From NCBI RefSeq assembly GCF_036226365.1, contig NZ_CP108462.1:4010501-4074500 (forward strand): 64,000 nt of DNA. The letters are read 5' to 3'. Of the stretch, positions 17,195 to 26,195 are shown in pieces (within the stretch, counting starts at the first letter, position 1; every line of letters starts with the position of its first letter). Below the pieces are notes generated by a model, which was not told the DNA's origin, did no database searches, and saw only the letters and a program-made list of their open reading frames with translations. The position numbers and the translations under genes were made by a program. Origin of the DNA: Streptomyces sp. NBC_01262. GTDB lineage: Bacteria; Actinomycetota; Actinomycetes; Streptomycetales; Streptomycetaceae.

Positions 17195-19674
17195 CGGGTC
17201 ACCTCCGCCCCGGCAGCGCCGACCTTGACGACCTGGCCGGGGGCGGCCCCCGTATCGGAGGCCACTCCCCCGCCGACGGAGTTGAGCGGCAGCCACACCA
17301 CCCGGTCAGGCATCGCCGTCACCGCCAGCGGCAGCGTCACGGACCCGGCCGGGCCGGAGACCTCGACCAGCTGGCCCTCGGTGACACCCGCCTCCGCCGC
17401 CGTGGCGGCCGAGAGCCGGGCCACGGCGGGATGCCTGGTGCCAGCGAGCGCCTCGTCGCCGTCCTGCAGGCGCCCCTGGTCCAGCAGGAGCCGGTGCCCG
17501 GCGAGCACGGCCTCGCCGCGCGCGGGCTGCGGCAGGGTCGCGGAGGTCTCCAGCGGAGGCGAGGCGCGAGGCCCGTCGTACGGGGCGAGCCGCTGGAGCT
17601 CGGCGCGCGCGGCGCGCACATCCGCCAGCCCCAGGGAGACGTCCATGGCGTCGGCGAGCATCGTCAGCACGCGCGCGTCGGCCATCTGGAGCCGTGTGAC
17701 GGCCTGTTCCGGCTTGAGGGCCGCCTCGAAGGGTCGGGCGCGGCCTTCCCAGTTCAGGAAGGTCCCGGCCTTCTCGGTGACGGCCGCGACCGGCAGGACG
17801 ACATCGGCCCGGTCGGTCACCTCGCCGGCCCGCTGCTCCAGGCTGACGACGAAGCCGGCCGCGTCCAGGGCGGCACGGGCGGCGGCGGGGTCGGGGAGGT
17901 CGGCCAGTTCTACGCCGCCGACGAGCAGTGCGGTGAGTTCGCCGCCGGCCGCCGCGTCGAGGATCTGGCCGGTGTCGCGGCCGGAGCGCGTCGGGAGGAG
18001 GCCGACGCCCCAGACCTGGGCGACCTCGACCCGCGCGCGCGGGTCGGTGACCGGCCGGCCGCCGGGCAGCAGCCCTGGCAGGGCGCCCACCTCGACCGCG
18101 CCGCGCTCTCCGGCCCGGCGCGGGATCCAGGCGAGCGTGGCGCCGCTGGCCCGCGCGAGGCGGATGGCGGCGGTCAGCGCCCCGGGTACAGCGGCGAGCC
18201 GTTCGCCGACCAGGATCACGGATCCGTCCGCCCGCAGGGCCTCGGCGGCGGCGCTGCCGTCACCCTCCAGCCCGACGCCGCCCGCGAGCGCGTCCAGCCA
18301 CTCGGTCTCGGTGCCGGGCGCGGCCGACAGCAGTACGCCGCCCGCCTTCTTCAGGCCCCGGGTGGTGAACGGCGCGAGCGCGTAGGCCTGCTGGCGGCGC
18401 TTGCGGTTCGCCTTGCGCAGGCGGAGGAAGACGCCGGGCGCCTCCTCCTCGGCTTCGAGGCCGACCAGCAGCACGGCAGGCGCCGCCTCCAGCAGCCGGT
18501 ACGTGACCCCGCTCCCGTCCAGGTCACGTCCGCGCCCGGCGACGGCGGCCGCCAGGAAGTCGGCTTCCTCGGCCGTATGCGTACGGGCCCGGAAGTCGAC
18601 GTCGTTCGTGTCGAGGACGACCCGCGCGAACTTGGCGTACGCGTAGGCGTCCTCCACCGTCAGCCGGCCGCCGGGCAGGACCCCGGTGCGGCCCCGGGCG
18701 AGGCCCCGGGCCGCCGCCTCCAGCGCCTCGGGCCAGCTCGCGGGCTCCAGCTCACCGTTTTCCGCGTTGCGCACGAGCGGGTGGGTGAGCCGTTCCGGCC
18801 GCTGCGCATAGCGGAATCCGAAGCGGCCCTTGTCGCAGATCCACTCCTCGTTGACCTCGGGGTCGTCCTGCGCGAGCCGCCTCATGACCTTGCCGCGCCG
18901 GTGATCCGTACGGGTGGCGCAGCCGCCCGCGCAGTGCTCGCAGACGCTGGGCGAGGAGACCAGATCGAAGGGCCGCGAGCGGAAACGGTAGGCCGCCGAG
19001 GTGAGCGCGCCGACCGGGCAGATCTGGATGGTGTTGCCGGAGAAGTACGACTGGAAGGGGTCGCCCTCGCCGATGCCGACCTGCTCCAGGGCGCCGCGTT
19101 CCAGCAGCTCGATGAAGGGGTCGCCCGCGATCTGCTGCGAGAAGCGCGTGCAGCGCGCGCACAGCACGCACCGCTCGCGGTCGAGCAGCACCTGCGTGGA
19201 GATCGGCATGGGCTTCTCGTACGTGCGCTTGCGGCCCTCGAAGCGGCTGTCGGCCTGCCCGGCGGTCATCGCCTGATTCTGGAGCGGGCATTCGCCGCCC
19301 TTGTCGCAGACGGGGCAGTCCAGCGGGTGGTTGATCAGCAGCAGCTCCATGACGCCGCGCTGCGCCTTCTCGGCGACACCGGACGTGAGCTGGGTCTTGA
19401 CCACCATCCCGTCCGTGCAGGTGATGGTGCAGGACGCCATCGGCTTGCGCTGGCCCTCGACCTCGACGATGCACTGGCGGCAGGCGCCGACCGGGTCGAG
19501 CAGCGGGTGGTCGCAGAAGCGCGGGATCTCGATGCCGAGCAGTTCGGCAGCGCGGATCACCAGGGTCCCCTTGGGGACGGAGACCGGGATGCCGTCGATG
19601 GTGACGGACACCAGATCCTCCGGCGGCACTGCCGCCGCGCCTCCTCCGGAGGGTGCGTTGGTAGTGACGGTCAC
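17191..19674 (-). CDS. nuoG: NADH-quinone oxidoreductase subunit G
   Basis: Large iron-sulfur subunit of the peripheral arm, 827 residues. In order: a 2Fe-2S ferredoxin domain (CDHPLLDPVGACRQCIVEV), the His/Cys cluster (HPLDCPVCDKGGECPLQ), a 4Fe-4S pair (CVLCARC, then CPVGAL), and a CEHCAGGC...ICDKGRFGF cluster typical of the molybdopterin-oxidoreductase-like half, which here binds no molybdenum. The GTG start overlaps the nuoF stop. The C-terminal half is more divergent, as usual. Confidence 0.97.
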   Translation of the reverse strand: MTVTTNAPSGGGAAAVPPEDLVSVTIDGIPVSVPKGTLVIRAAELLGIEIPRFCDHPLLDPVGACRQCIVEVEGQRKPMASCTITCTDGMVVKTQLTSGVAEKAQRGVMELLLINHPLDCPVCDKGGECPLQNQAMTAGQADSRFEGRKRTYEKPMPISTQVLLDRERCVLCARCTRFSQQIAGDPFIELLERGALEQVGIGEGDPFQSYFSGNTIQICPVGALTSAAYRFRSRPFDLVSSPSVCEHCAGGCATRTDHRRGKVMRRLAQDDPEVNEEWICDKGRFGFRYAQRPERLTHPLVRNAENGELEPASWPEALEAAARGLARGRTGVLPGGRLTVEDAYAYAKFARVVLDTNDVDFRARTHTAEEADFLAAAVAGRGRDLDGSGVTYRLLEAAPAVLLVGLEAEEEAPGVFLRLRKANRKRRQQAYALAPFTTRGLKKAGGVLLSAAPGTETEWLDALAGGVGLEGDGSAAAEALRADGSVILVGERLAAVPGALTAAIRLARASGATLAWIPRRAGERGAVEVGALPGLLPGGRPVTDPRARVEVAQVWGVGLLPTRSGRDTGQILDAAAGGELTALLVGGVELADLPDPAAARAALDAAGFVVSLEQRAGEVTDRADVVLPVAAVTEKAGTFLNWEGRARPFEAALKPEQAVTRLQMADARVLTMLADAMDVSLGLADVRAARAELQRLAPYDGPRASPPLETSATLPQPARGEAVLAGHRLLLDQGRLQDGDEALAGTRHPAVARLSAATAAEAGVTEGQLVEVSGPAGSVTLPLAVTAMPDRVVWLPLNSVGGGVASDTGAAPGQVVKVGAAGAEVTR

Positions 19675-21008
19675 GCGTTCACCTCCAGGTGAGACTTGTC
19701 GGCCCAGACCGTGGACTTGGCGGGGTCGAAGGGACAGCCGCCGCGCTCGATGTGCTCCTCGTACTCCGCGCGGAAGTACTTCAGGGAGGAGAAGATCGGG
19801 CTGGCGGCGCCGTCGCCGAGGGCGCAGAAGGACTTGCCGTTGATGTTGTCGGCGATGTCGTACAGCTTGTCGAGGTCGGCGAGCGCGCCCTTGCCGGCCT
19901 CGATGTCACGGAGCAGCTGGACGAGCCAGTACGTGCCCTCGCGGCAGGGAGTGCACTTGCCGCAGGACTCGTGGGCGTAGAACTCGGTCCAGCGGGTGAC
20001 GGCCCGCACGACGCAGGTCGTCTCGTCGAAGCACTGCAGCGCCTTGGTGCCGAGCATGGAACCGGCCGCGCCGACGCCCTCGTAGTCCAGCGCGACGTCC
20101 AGGTGCTCGGCGGTGAACATCGGGGTCGAGGAGCCGCCCGGGGTCCAGAACTTGAGCTGGTGGCCGGGGCGGATGCCGCCGCTGATGTCGAGCAGCTGGC
20201 GCAGGGTGACGCCGAGCGGGGCCTCGTACTGGCCGGGGTTGGCGACATGGCCGCTGAGCGAGTAGAGCGTGAAGCCCGGGGACTTCTCGCTGCCCATGGA
20301 GCGGAACCACTCCTTCCCCTTGACCAGGATCGAGGGGACCGACGCGATGGACTCGACGTTGTTGACCACCGTCGGGCAGGCGTACAGGCCCTCGACCGCC
20401 GGGAAGGGCGGCCGCAGGCGGGGCTGGCCCCTGCGTCCTTCGAGCGAGTCCAGAAGGGCCGTTTCCTCACCGCAGATGTACGCGCCCGCGCCGGCGTGGA
20501 CCGTGAGCTCCAGGTCGAAGCCGGAGCCCTGGATGTTCTTGCCGAGGTAGCCGGCCTTGTAGGCCTCGGCGACGGCGAAATGCAGCCTGCGCAGGACGGG
20601 TACGGCTTCGCCGCGCAGATAGATGAAGGCGTGGTTGGAGCGGATCGCGTGGCAGGCGATCACGATGCCCTCGATGAGCGAGTGCGGGTTGGCGAAGAGC
20701 AGCGGGATGTCCTTGCAGGTGCCCGGCTCGGATTCGTCGGCGTTGACGACGAGGTAGTGCGGTTTGCCATCGCCCTGCGGGATGAACTGCCACTTCATGC
20801 CGGTCGGGAAGCCCGCGCCGCCGCGGCCGCGCAGCCCGGCGTCCTTGATGAAGGCGATGATGTCGTCCGGGGCCATGGCAAGCGCCTTGCGCAGGCCCTC
20901 GTAACCCTCGTGGCGGCGGTAGGTGCTCAGGGTCCAGGACTGCGGGTCGTCCCAGAACGCCGTCAGGACGGGCGAGAGCACTTTCTCTGCCGAGTCGACC
21001 ATGGTCAC
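19671..21008 (-). CDS. nuoF: NADH-quinone oxidoreductase subunit F (NADH/FMN site)
   Basis: NADH-oxidising subunit, 445 residues. GRGGAGFPTGMKW forms the NADH site, GAGAYICGEETALLDSLEG the FMN site, and ESCGKCTPCREGTYW with SFCALGDGAASP supplies the N3 4Fe-4S ligands. The GTG overlaps the nuoE stop (GTGA); an in-frame ATG lies two codons on. Together with NuoE and NuoG it forms the electron-input module. Confidence 0.97.
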   Translation of the reverse strand: MTMVDSAEKVLSPVLTAFWDDPQSWTLSTYRRHEGYEGLRKALAMAPDDIIAFIKDAGLRGRGGAGFPTGMKWQFIPQGDGKPHYLVVNADESEPGTCKDIPLLFANPHSLIEGIVIACHAIRSNHAFIYLRGEAVPVLRRLHFAVAEAYKAGYLGKNIQGSGFDLELTVHAGAGAYICGEETALLDSLEGRRGQPRLRPPFPAVEGLYACPTVVNNVESIASVPSILVKGKEWFRSMGSEKSPGFTLYSLSGHVANPGQYEAPLGVTLRQLLDISGGIRPGHQLKFWTPGGSSTPMFTAEHLDVALDYEGVGAAGSMLGTKALQCFDETTCVVRAVTRWTEFYAHESCGKCTPCREGTYWLVQLLRDIEAGKGALADLDKLYDIADNINGKSFCALGDGAASPIFSSLKYFRAEYEEHIERGGCPFDPAKSTVWADKSHLEVNA

Positions 21009-21784
21009 TTGTCCCCCTCCGCTTGCCGGTCCTGCGGCTCGTGCGGCGCTTGCGGCTCGTGCCGTGGCGGTACGACGCGGGGCGCGGCCTCACCGCGCGC
21101 CAGGCGCAGCCCGGCGAGCGAGGCCGGGCCGGCGCCGCCGGAGGCCTCCACCGCGCCGGGGCGCTCGTCGGGGAACCCGGCGAGGATCCTGGACGTCTCC
21201 TTGTATGTGCACAGTGGAGCGCCCCGGGTCGGTTCGACGGTGCGGCCTGCCCGGATGTCGTCGACGAGCCGCTTGGCGGAGGCGGGGGTCTGGTTGTCGA
21301 AGAACTCCCAGTTGACCATCACCACCGGTGCGAAGTCGCAGGCCGCGTTGCACTCGATGTGCTCCAGCGTGACCTTGCCGTCGTCCGTGGTGCCGCCGTT
21401 GCCGACGCCGAGGTGTTCCTTGAGCTCGTCGAAGATCTGATCGCCGCCCATGACCGCGCAGAGCGTGTTGGTGCAGACCCCGACCTGGTATTCGCCGCTG
21501 GGCCCGCGGCGGTACATGGTGTAGAAGGTCGACACCGCCGTCACCTCGGCCGTCGTCAGGTCGAGCAGCTCGGCGCAGAAGCGGACGCCGGTGCGCGTGA
21601 CGTGCCCCTCCTCGGCCTGGACGAGGTGGAGCAGGGGCAGCAGGGCGCTCCGGCTGCTGGGGTAGCGCGCGATGATCTCGCGGGCGTCGGCTTCGAGCCG
21701 CTGCCGTACGTCGGCCGGATAGTCCGGCGCGGGGAGCTGGGGCATTCCCAGCTGCACCTCTTGATTAGCTGGTGTGGCAGTCAC
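21005..21784 (-). CDS. nuoE: NADH-quinone oxidoreductase subunit E (2Fe-2S)
   Basis: Thioredoxin-fold subunit with cluster N1a; ligands are the cysteines of VGVCTNTLC and IECNAACD. At 259 residues it is longer than the ~165-residue enteric form because of a C-terminal extension of some 60-70 residues ending in a repetitive HEPQAPHEPQ tail. The GTG overlaps the nuoD stop (GTGA). An in-frame ATG about 13 codons on, at MPQLPAPDYP, is an alternative start. Confidence 0.96.
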   Translation of the reverse strand: MTATPANQEVQLGMPQLPAPDYPADVRQRLEADAREIIARYPSSRSALLPLLHLVQAEEGHVTRTGVRFCAELLDLTTAEVTAVSTFYTMYRRGPSGEYQVGVCTNTLCAVMGGDQIFDELKEHLGVGNGGTTDDGKVTLEHIECNAACDFAPVVMVNWEFFDNQTPASAKRLVDDIRAGRTVEPTRGAPLCTYKETSRILAGFPDERPGAVEASGGAGPASLAGLRLARGEAAPRVVPPRHEPQAPHEPQDRQAEGDK

Positions 21785-23115
21785 CGGTCGACGCCTCCCA
21801 TCACGGGGTCGATGGACGCCACGGCGACGATGACGTCGGCGATCTGGCCGCCCTCGCACATCGCCGCCATGGACTGCAGATTGCTGAATGACGGATCGCG
21901 GAAGTGCACCCGGAAGGGCCTGGTCCCGCCGTCGCTGACCGCGTGGACGCCGAGCTCGCCCTTCGACGACTCCACGGCCACGTACGCCTGTCCGGCCGGC
22001 ACCCGGAAGCCCTCGGTCACCAGCTTGAAGTGGTGGATCAGGGCCTCCATGGAGGTGCCCATGATCTTCTTGATGTGGTCCAGCGAGTTGCCGAGCCCGT
22101 CCGGGCCGAGCGCGAGCTGCGCGGGCCAGGCGATCTTCTTGTCGGCGACCATGACCGCGCCGGGCTGCAGCCGGTCCAGGCACTGCTCGACGATGTCGAG
22201 GCTCTGCCGCATCTCCTCCAGGCGGACCAGGAAGCGGCCGTAGGAGTCGCAGGTGTCGGTGGTCGGCACCTCGAACTCGTAGTTCTCGTAGCCGCAGTAA
22301 GGCTGAGCCTTTCGAAGGTCGTGCGGCAGCCCGGCGCTCCGCAGAATCGGCCCGGTGGCGCCGAGCGACATGCAGCCGGCCAGGTCCAGATAGCCCACGT
22401 CCTGCATGCGGGCCTTGAAGATCGGGTTGCCGGTGGCGAGCTTGTCGTACTCGGGGAGGTTCTTGCGGAACTTCTTCACCAGCTCGCGGACCTGGTCGAC
22501 GGCGCCGGGCGGGAGGTCCTGGGCGAGGCCGCCGGGCCGGATGTACGCGTGGTTCATGCGCAGGCCGGTGATCAGCTCGAAGGCGTCCAGGATCATCTCG
22601 CGGTCCCGGAATCCGTAGATCATGATCGTGGTGGCGCCGAGCTCCATGCCGCCGGTGGCGATGCACACCAGGTGGGAGGAGATGCGGTTGAGCTCCATCA
22701 GCATCACGCGGATGACGGTGGCCCGGTCGGGGATCTCGTCGGTGATGCCGAGCAGCTTCTCCACCGCGAGGCAGTACGCCGTCTCGTTGAAGAACGGCGT
22801 CAGGTAGTCCATGCGGGTCACGAACGTGGACCCCTGGGTCCAGGTCCGGAACTCCATGTTCTTCTCGATGCCGGTGTGCAGATAGCCGATGCCGCAGCGG
22901 GCCTCGGTCACCGTCTCGCCGTCGATTTCGAGGATGAGCCGGAGCACGCCGTGGGTGGAGGGGTGCTGGGGACCCATGTTGACGACGATGCGCTCGTCGT
23001 CGGCCTTGCCGACGGTCTCGGCGAGCTCGTCCCAGTCGCCGCCGGTGACGGTGAAGACCCGGCCCTCGGTGGTCTCCCGCTCTTCGGCCTGGGTGGGTGC
23101 GTGAGGAGTGGTCAT
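21781..23115 (-). CDS. nuoD: NADH-quinone oxidoreductase subunit D
   Basis: 49-kDa type subunit, 444 residues, derived from the [NiFe] hydrogenase large subunit and lining the quinone pocket. GPQHPSTHGVLRL, LMELNRISSHLV and the C-terminal CEGGQIADVIVAVASIDPVMGGVDR region are conserved. It is separate from nuoC, unlike the enteric fusion. The ATG overlaps the nuoC stop (ATGA). Confidence 0.97.
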   Translation of the reverse strand: MTTPHAPTQAEERETTEGRVFTVTGGDWDELAETVGKADDERIVVNMGPQHPSTHGVLRLILEIDGETVTEARCGIGYLHTGIEKNMEFRTWTQGSTFVTRMDYLTPFFNETAYCLAVEKLLGITDEIPDRATVIRVMLMELNRISSHLVCIATGGMELGATTIMIYGFRDREMILDAFELITGLRMNHAYIRPGGLAQDLPPGAVDQVRELVKKFRKNLPEYDKLATGNPIFKARMQDVGYLDLAGCMSLGATGPILRSAGLPHDLRKAQPYCGYENYEFEVPTTDTCDSYGRFLVRLEEMRQSLDIVEQCLDRLQPGAVMVADKKIAWPAQLALGPDGLGNSLDHIKKIMGTSMEALIHHFKLVTEGFRVPAGQAYVAVESSKGELGVHAVSDGGTRPFRVHFRDPSFSNLQSMAAMCEGGQIADVIVAVASIDPVMGGVDR

Positions 23116-23831
23116 GAGTACGACCTCCGCTGGTCCGGAGCCGGGATCTGGGCGCCCTTGTACTCGACGGGGATGCCGCCGAGGGGATAGTCCTTGCGCT
23201 GTGGGTGGCCCTGCCAGTCGTCCGGCATCATGATCCGGGTGAGCGCCGGGTGGCCGTCGAAGACGAGGCCGAAGAAGTCGTAGACCTCGCGCTCGTGCCA
23301 GTCGTTGGTCGGGTAGACGTCCACGATCGAGGGCACATGGCGGTCGGCGTCGGGCGCGGAGACCTCCAGCCGGATCAGCCGGTTGTGGGTGATCGAGCGC
23401 AGGTGGTAGACGGCGTGCAGCTCGCGGCCCTTGTCCTCCGGGAAGTGGACGGCGCTCACGCCCGTACAGAGCTCGAAGCGCAGGGCCGGGTCGTCGCGCA
23501 GTGTGCGGGCCACCAGGGGCAGGTGCTCGCGGGCGATGTGGAAGGTGATCTCGCCGCGGTCCACGACGGTCTTCTCGATCGCGTTGTCCGGGAGGAGGTC
23601 CTGCTCCTCCAGGGCGCCTTCCAGTTCGTCCGCGACCTCGTCGAACCAGCCTCCGTACGGGCGGCCGGTCGCTCCCGGCAGCCTTACGGTCCGGACCAGG
23701 CCGCCGTAGCCGGAGGTGTCACCGCCGTTGCGGGCGCCGAACATGCCGCGCTGGACGCGGATGGCCTCGCCGGCGTCGTCGCGCTGGGCGGGAACGCTGT
23801 CGGCGGGAACGCTGTTGTTGGGCTCGGTCAT
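23112..23831 (-). CDS. nuoC: NADH-quinone oxidoreductase subunit C
   Basis: 30-kDa type subunit, 239 residues. The signature EREVYDFFGLVFDGHP and DDWQGHPQRKDYPLGG lie near the C-terminus. About 60 acidic and polar residues precede the conserved domain. The ATG that begins MTEPNNSV overlaps the nuoB stop (ATGA); a longer frame upstream would run antisense-like through nuoB and was rejected. Confidence 0.96.
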   Translation of the reverse strand: MTEPNNSVPADSVPAQRDDAGEAIRVQRGMFGARNGGDTSGYGGLVRTVRLPGATGRPYGGWFDEVADELEGALEEQDLLPDNAIEKTVVDRGEITFHIAREHLPLVARTLRDDPALRFELCTGVSAVHFPEDKGRELHAVYHLRSITHNRLIRLEVSAPDADRHVPSIVDVYPTNDWHEREVYDFFGLVFDGHPALTRIMMPDDWQGHPQRKDYPLGGIPVEYKGAQIPAPDQRRSYS

Positions 23832-24382
23832 CGCAGCAGCCCCTTCATCTCGATGGTGGGGAGCGCCTTGAGGGCCGCTTCCTCCGCCTCGCGGGCCGCC
23901 TCCTCGCGGTTCACGCCGAGCTTTTCGTGCTGGATCTTCTGGTGGAGCTTGAGAATCGCGTCCATCAGCATCTCGGGCCGGGGCGGACATCCGGGCAAAT
24001 AGATGTCAACAGGAACAACATGGTCAACTCCCTGCACAATGGCGTAGTTGTTGAACATGCCGCCGGAGGAGGCGCAGACGCCCATGGAGATGACCCACTT
24101 GGGATTCGGCATCTGGTCGTAGACCTGCCGCAGGACGGGGGCCATCTTCTGGCTGACCCGCCCGGCGACGATCATCAGATCCGCCTGCCGCGGCGAGCCG
24201 CGGAAGACCTCCATACCGAAACGGGCCAGGTCGTAGCGCCCGGCCCCGGTGGTCATCATCTCGATGGCACAGCAGGCCAGGCCGAAGGTGGCCGGGAAGA
24301 CCGACGCCTTCCGCACCCAGCCGGCGGCCGTCTCGACGGAGGTCAGCAGGAAACCGCTCGGCAGTTTCTCTTCAATACCCAT
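23828..24382 (-). CDS. nuoB: NADH-quinone oxidoreductase subunit B (cluster N2)
   Basis: Bears the terminal 4Fe-4S cluster N2 that reduces quinone; 184 residues. The ligands are the tandem cysteines in GLACCAIEMM, then GVCASSGGMF and LPGCPPRPE. The ATG stands 20 bp after the nuoA stop. The C-terminal ~25 residues are Ala/Glu-rich. Confidence 0.97.
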   Translation of the reverse strand: MGIEEKLPSGFLLTSVETAAGWVRKASVFPATFGLACCAIEMMTTGAGRYDLARFGMEVFRGSPRQADLMIVAGRVSQKMAPVLRQVYDQMPNPKWVISMGVCASSGGMFNNYAIVQGVDHVVPVDIYLPGCPPRPEMLMDAILKLHQKIQHEKLGVNREEAAREAEEAALKALPTIEMKGLLR

Positions 24383-24402
24383 TGCTGTTTACTCCCGCCC
24401 CT

Positions 24403-24762
24403 TCAGTCCCATTCCAGGCCGCCGCGACGCCAGACATAGGCGTAGGCGACGAAGACGGTGAGCACGAAGAGGAGCATCTCGACGAGCCCGAAGATCCCGA
24501 GGTTGTCGAAGGTGACGGCCCAGGGATAGAGGAAGACGATCTCGATGTCGAAGACGATGAAGAGCATCGCCGTGAGGTAGTACTTGATCGGGAAGCGGCC
24601 TCCGCCGGCCGGATGCGGAGTGGGCTCGATACCGCACTCATATGCCTCAAGTTTGGCCCGGTTGTACCGTTTTGGGCCGATGAGCGAGGCCATGATCACG
24701 GAGAAGATCGCGAAGCCGGCCGCGAGGCCGCCCAACACGAGAATGGGCGCGTAGGCGTTCAC
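24403..24762 (-). CDS. nuoA: NADH-quinone oxidoreductase subunit A
   Basis: First gene of the nuo operon; 119 residues with three helices. The conserved loop AYECGIEPT and FDIEIVFLYPWAV are present. The start is GTG with GAAGGAGC about 8 bases upstream. A Rex-like operator and a possible promoter lie 80-120 bp upstream, so this 5' region probably controls all fourteen genes. Confidence 0.97.
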   Translation of the reverse strand: MNAYAPILVLGGLAAGFAIFSVIMASLIGPKRYNRAKLEAYECGIEPTPHPAGGGRFPIKYYLTAMLFIVFDIEIVFLYPWAVTFDNLGIFGLVEMLLFVLTVFVAYAYVWRRGGLEWD

Positions 24763-25291
24763 CGTCCCCGCTCCTTCCAGTCGACGATGACTGATGACGG
24801 ACCGTGCCCGGATGTGCGAACCGCGTCACGAAGATCGCTTTCATGTGAGGCAGTTCACAAGCCCGGACCGCCTGCATCCTACGTCTCCCGGTCTGTGATC
24901 TGCGACACGGGGTTCACTCTGGGCTTTGTGATCTACGCCACCCGGTCGATGATCATGAGGTCGGATGAGCGGTGAAGTTGTCACCGATGACACTCAAATG
25001 ATCACCAGACGTTACTTCGCATCGCGTCATGGCTGGTGGAAGCGGTTGTTGCATTATCAAGAACCCTGCGTCGGCGCCAAATTGGAGCTGGACGAAGCGA
25101 CGTGATAGCGCATCGCCACCCGCGCGGGTGAGTTGGCAAACCCCTTGCTGACGCGTCGGGACGCTCGTGAACGCGCGCACGAGCAAATGGACTTGATGTC
25201 GCGTTTGCCGCTTATAAGGATGATCAAAAGCGGATGATAGCGGTGCGCGGCCGCCAACTGTGTCAGATCGCACTTTTGTTGAGCCGAACCG
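24763..25291. other. Divergent intergenic region, nuoA / NlpC-P60
   Basis: About 530 bp without a credible gene. It holds the nuo promoter side (Rex-like site, a TAGGAT -10 candidate on the minus strand at 24881-24876) and presumably the promoter of the hydrolase gene on the right. Small hairpins such as CGGTGA/TCACCG near 24968 are visible. Base composition in 24960-25260 is less GC-rich than the surroundings. Confidence 0.5.
24844..24859 (-). promoter_or_regulatory. Candidate Rex operator (ROP) upstream of nuoA
   Basis: The minus strand reads TTGTGAACTGCCTCACA here. It matches the Streptomyces Rex operator pattern TGTGAACnnnTTCACA in 14 of 16 positions, with one half site perfect. It lies 82 bp before the nuoA start and just downstream of a TAGGAT -10-like hexamer, a position suited to repression. 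Rex senses the NADH/NAD+ ratio and controls respiratory genes in S. coelicolor, so a site on the complex I operon is functionally sensible. Assigned by eye. Confidence 0.6.
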
Positions 25292-26119
25292 GTGAAGCCT
25301 GATACCCAAGACACCATGTCCCTTACGACGTCCCCTGCGGACCCCACCGATTCGCATATACGCCGCCGGCGACACGCCACGCAGAGCAACCCCAACTGGG
25401 CGCGCCGCGCAGGGATCGCCGGCGGTGTCATTGGCACGATCGCACTGACCGGAATGTCGGCTCCGGCGAACGCCGACACCGTGAGCGCCGACCCGACCGC
25501 CACCGGGAGCATCCCGGTCGTCCCGCTGTCCACGGCCACCACCGCCGCGCAGGCCGTCGACGCGCTGGACCAGACCGCGCTCGACTTCCAGGTCGACGCA
25601 GAGAAGGACGCCGCGTACGACGCGGCCATCAAGCAGGCCGAGAAGGCCCGTCTCCAGGCCGACCGCCGGGCCGCCGCCCAGAAGGCCGCCGACAAGGCCC
25701 GTGAGACCGCTGCCGCCGCCTCCCGCTCCTCCGAGCGCACCTCTCTGTCCACCTCGACGTCCAGCGGCAGCATCGCCACGGTCATCAGCTTCCTGAAGTC
25801 CCAGGTCGGCAAGCCCTACGTCTACGGCGCGAACGGCCCGTACGCCTACGACTGCTCCAGCCTGACCAAGGCCGCCTTCGCCACCATCGGCGTGGAGCTC
25901 CCGCGCACCGCCGCCCAGCAGTCCACCGTCGGCACCGCCGTCTCCGTCTCCGACGTCCAGGTCGGCGACCTGCTGTTCTGGGGCGGCCGCGGATCGGCGT
26001 ACCACGTGGCCGTCTACGTCGGTAACGGCGAATACCTGGACGCTGCCAACCCGAGCAAGGGCGTGGTGATCCAGAAAATGGCGTACTACATGCCTACGTC
26101 GGCTGTGCGCGTCGCCTGA
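25292..26119 (+). CDS. Secreted NlpC/P60 peptidoglycan endopeptidase
   Basis: 275 residues. An N-terminal Arg-rich stretch and a hydrophobic helix (GIAGGVIGTIALTGMSAPANA) form a signal peptide. An alanine/lysine-rich coiled region (~85-145) is followed by a C-terminal NlpC/P60 domain with catalytic Cys188 (YDCSSLTKAAF) and His238 (YHVAVYVGNGEYLDA). It probably cleaves peptide cross-bridges of the cell wall. The GTG at 25292 is used here; an ATG at 25316 (MSLTTSP) is equally possible since neither has a clear ribosome site. It is divergent from nuoA and monocistronic. Confidence 0.9.
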   Translation: MKPDTQDTMSLTTSPADPTDSHIRRRRHATQSNPNWARRAGIAGGVIGTIALTGMSAPANADTVSADPTATGSIPVVPLSTATTAAQAVDALDQTALDFQVDAEKDAAYDAAIKQAEKARLQADRRAAAQKAADKARETAAAASRSSERTSLSTSTSSGSIATVISFLKSQVGKPYVYGANGPYAYDCSSLTKAAFATIGVELPRTAAQQSTVGTAVSVSDVQVGDLLFWGGRGSAYHVAVYVGNGEYLDAANPSKGVVIQKMAYYMPTSAVRVA

Positions 26120-26195
26120 GCCGCGTACGGCGCAACGGGTGCGGACCCGGGGCAGGTGCGTGATGCTGTAGAGGAGCCACCGTCGGGAGGCGCTG

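Noticed and set aside
24844..24859. CRP-type site (TGTGA-N6-TCACA)
   Set aside because: The palindrome fits the CRP consensus too, but the extended TTGTGAAC half site and the complex I context fit Rex better in Streptomyces.
24960..25291. Possible c-di-AMP (ydaO) riboswitch before the NlpC/P60 gene
   Set aside because: Such elements precede some Streptomyces cell-wall hydrolase genes, but I could not find the conserved core segments here, only scattered small hairpins. A covariance-model search would settle it.
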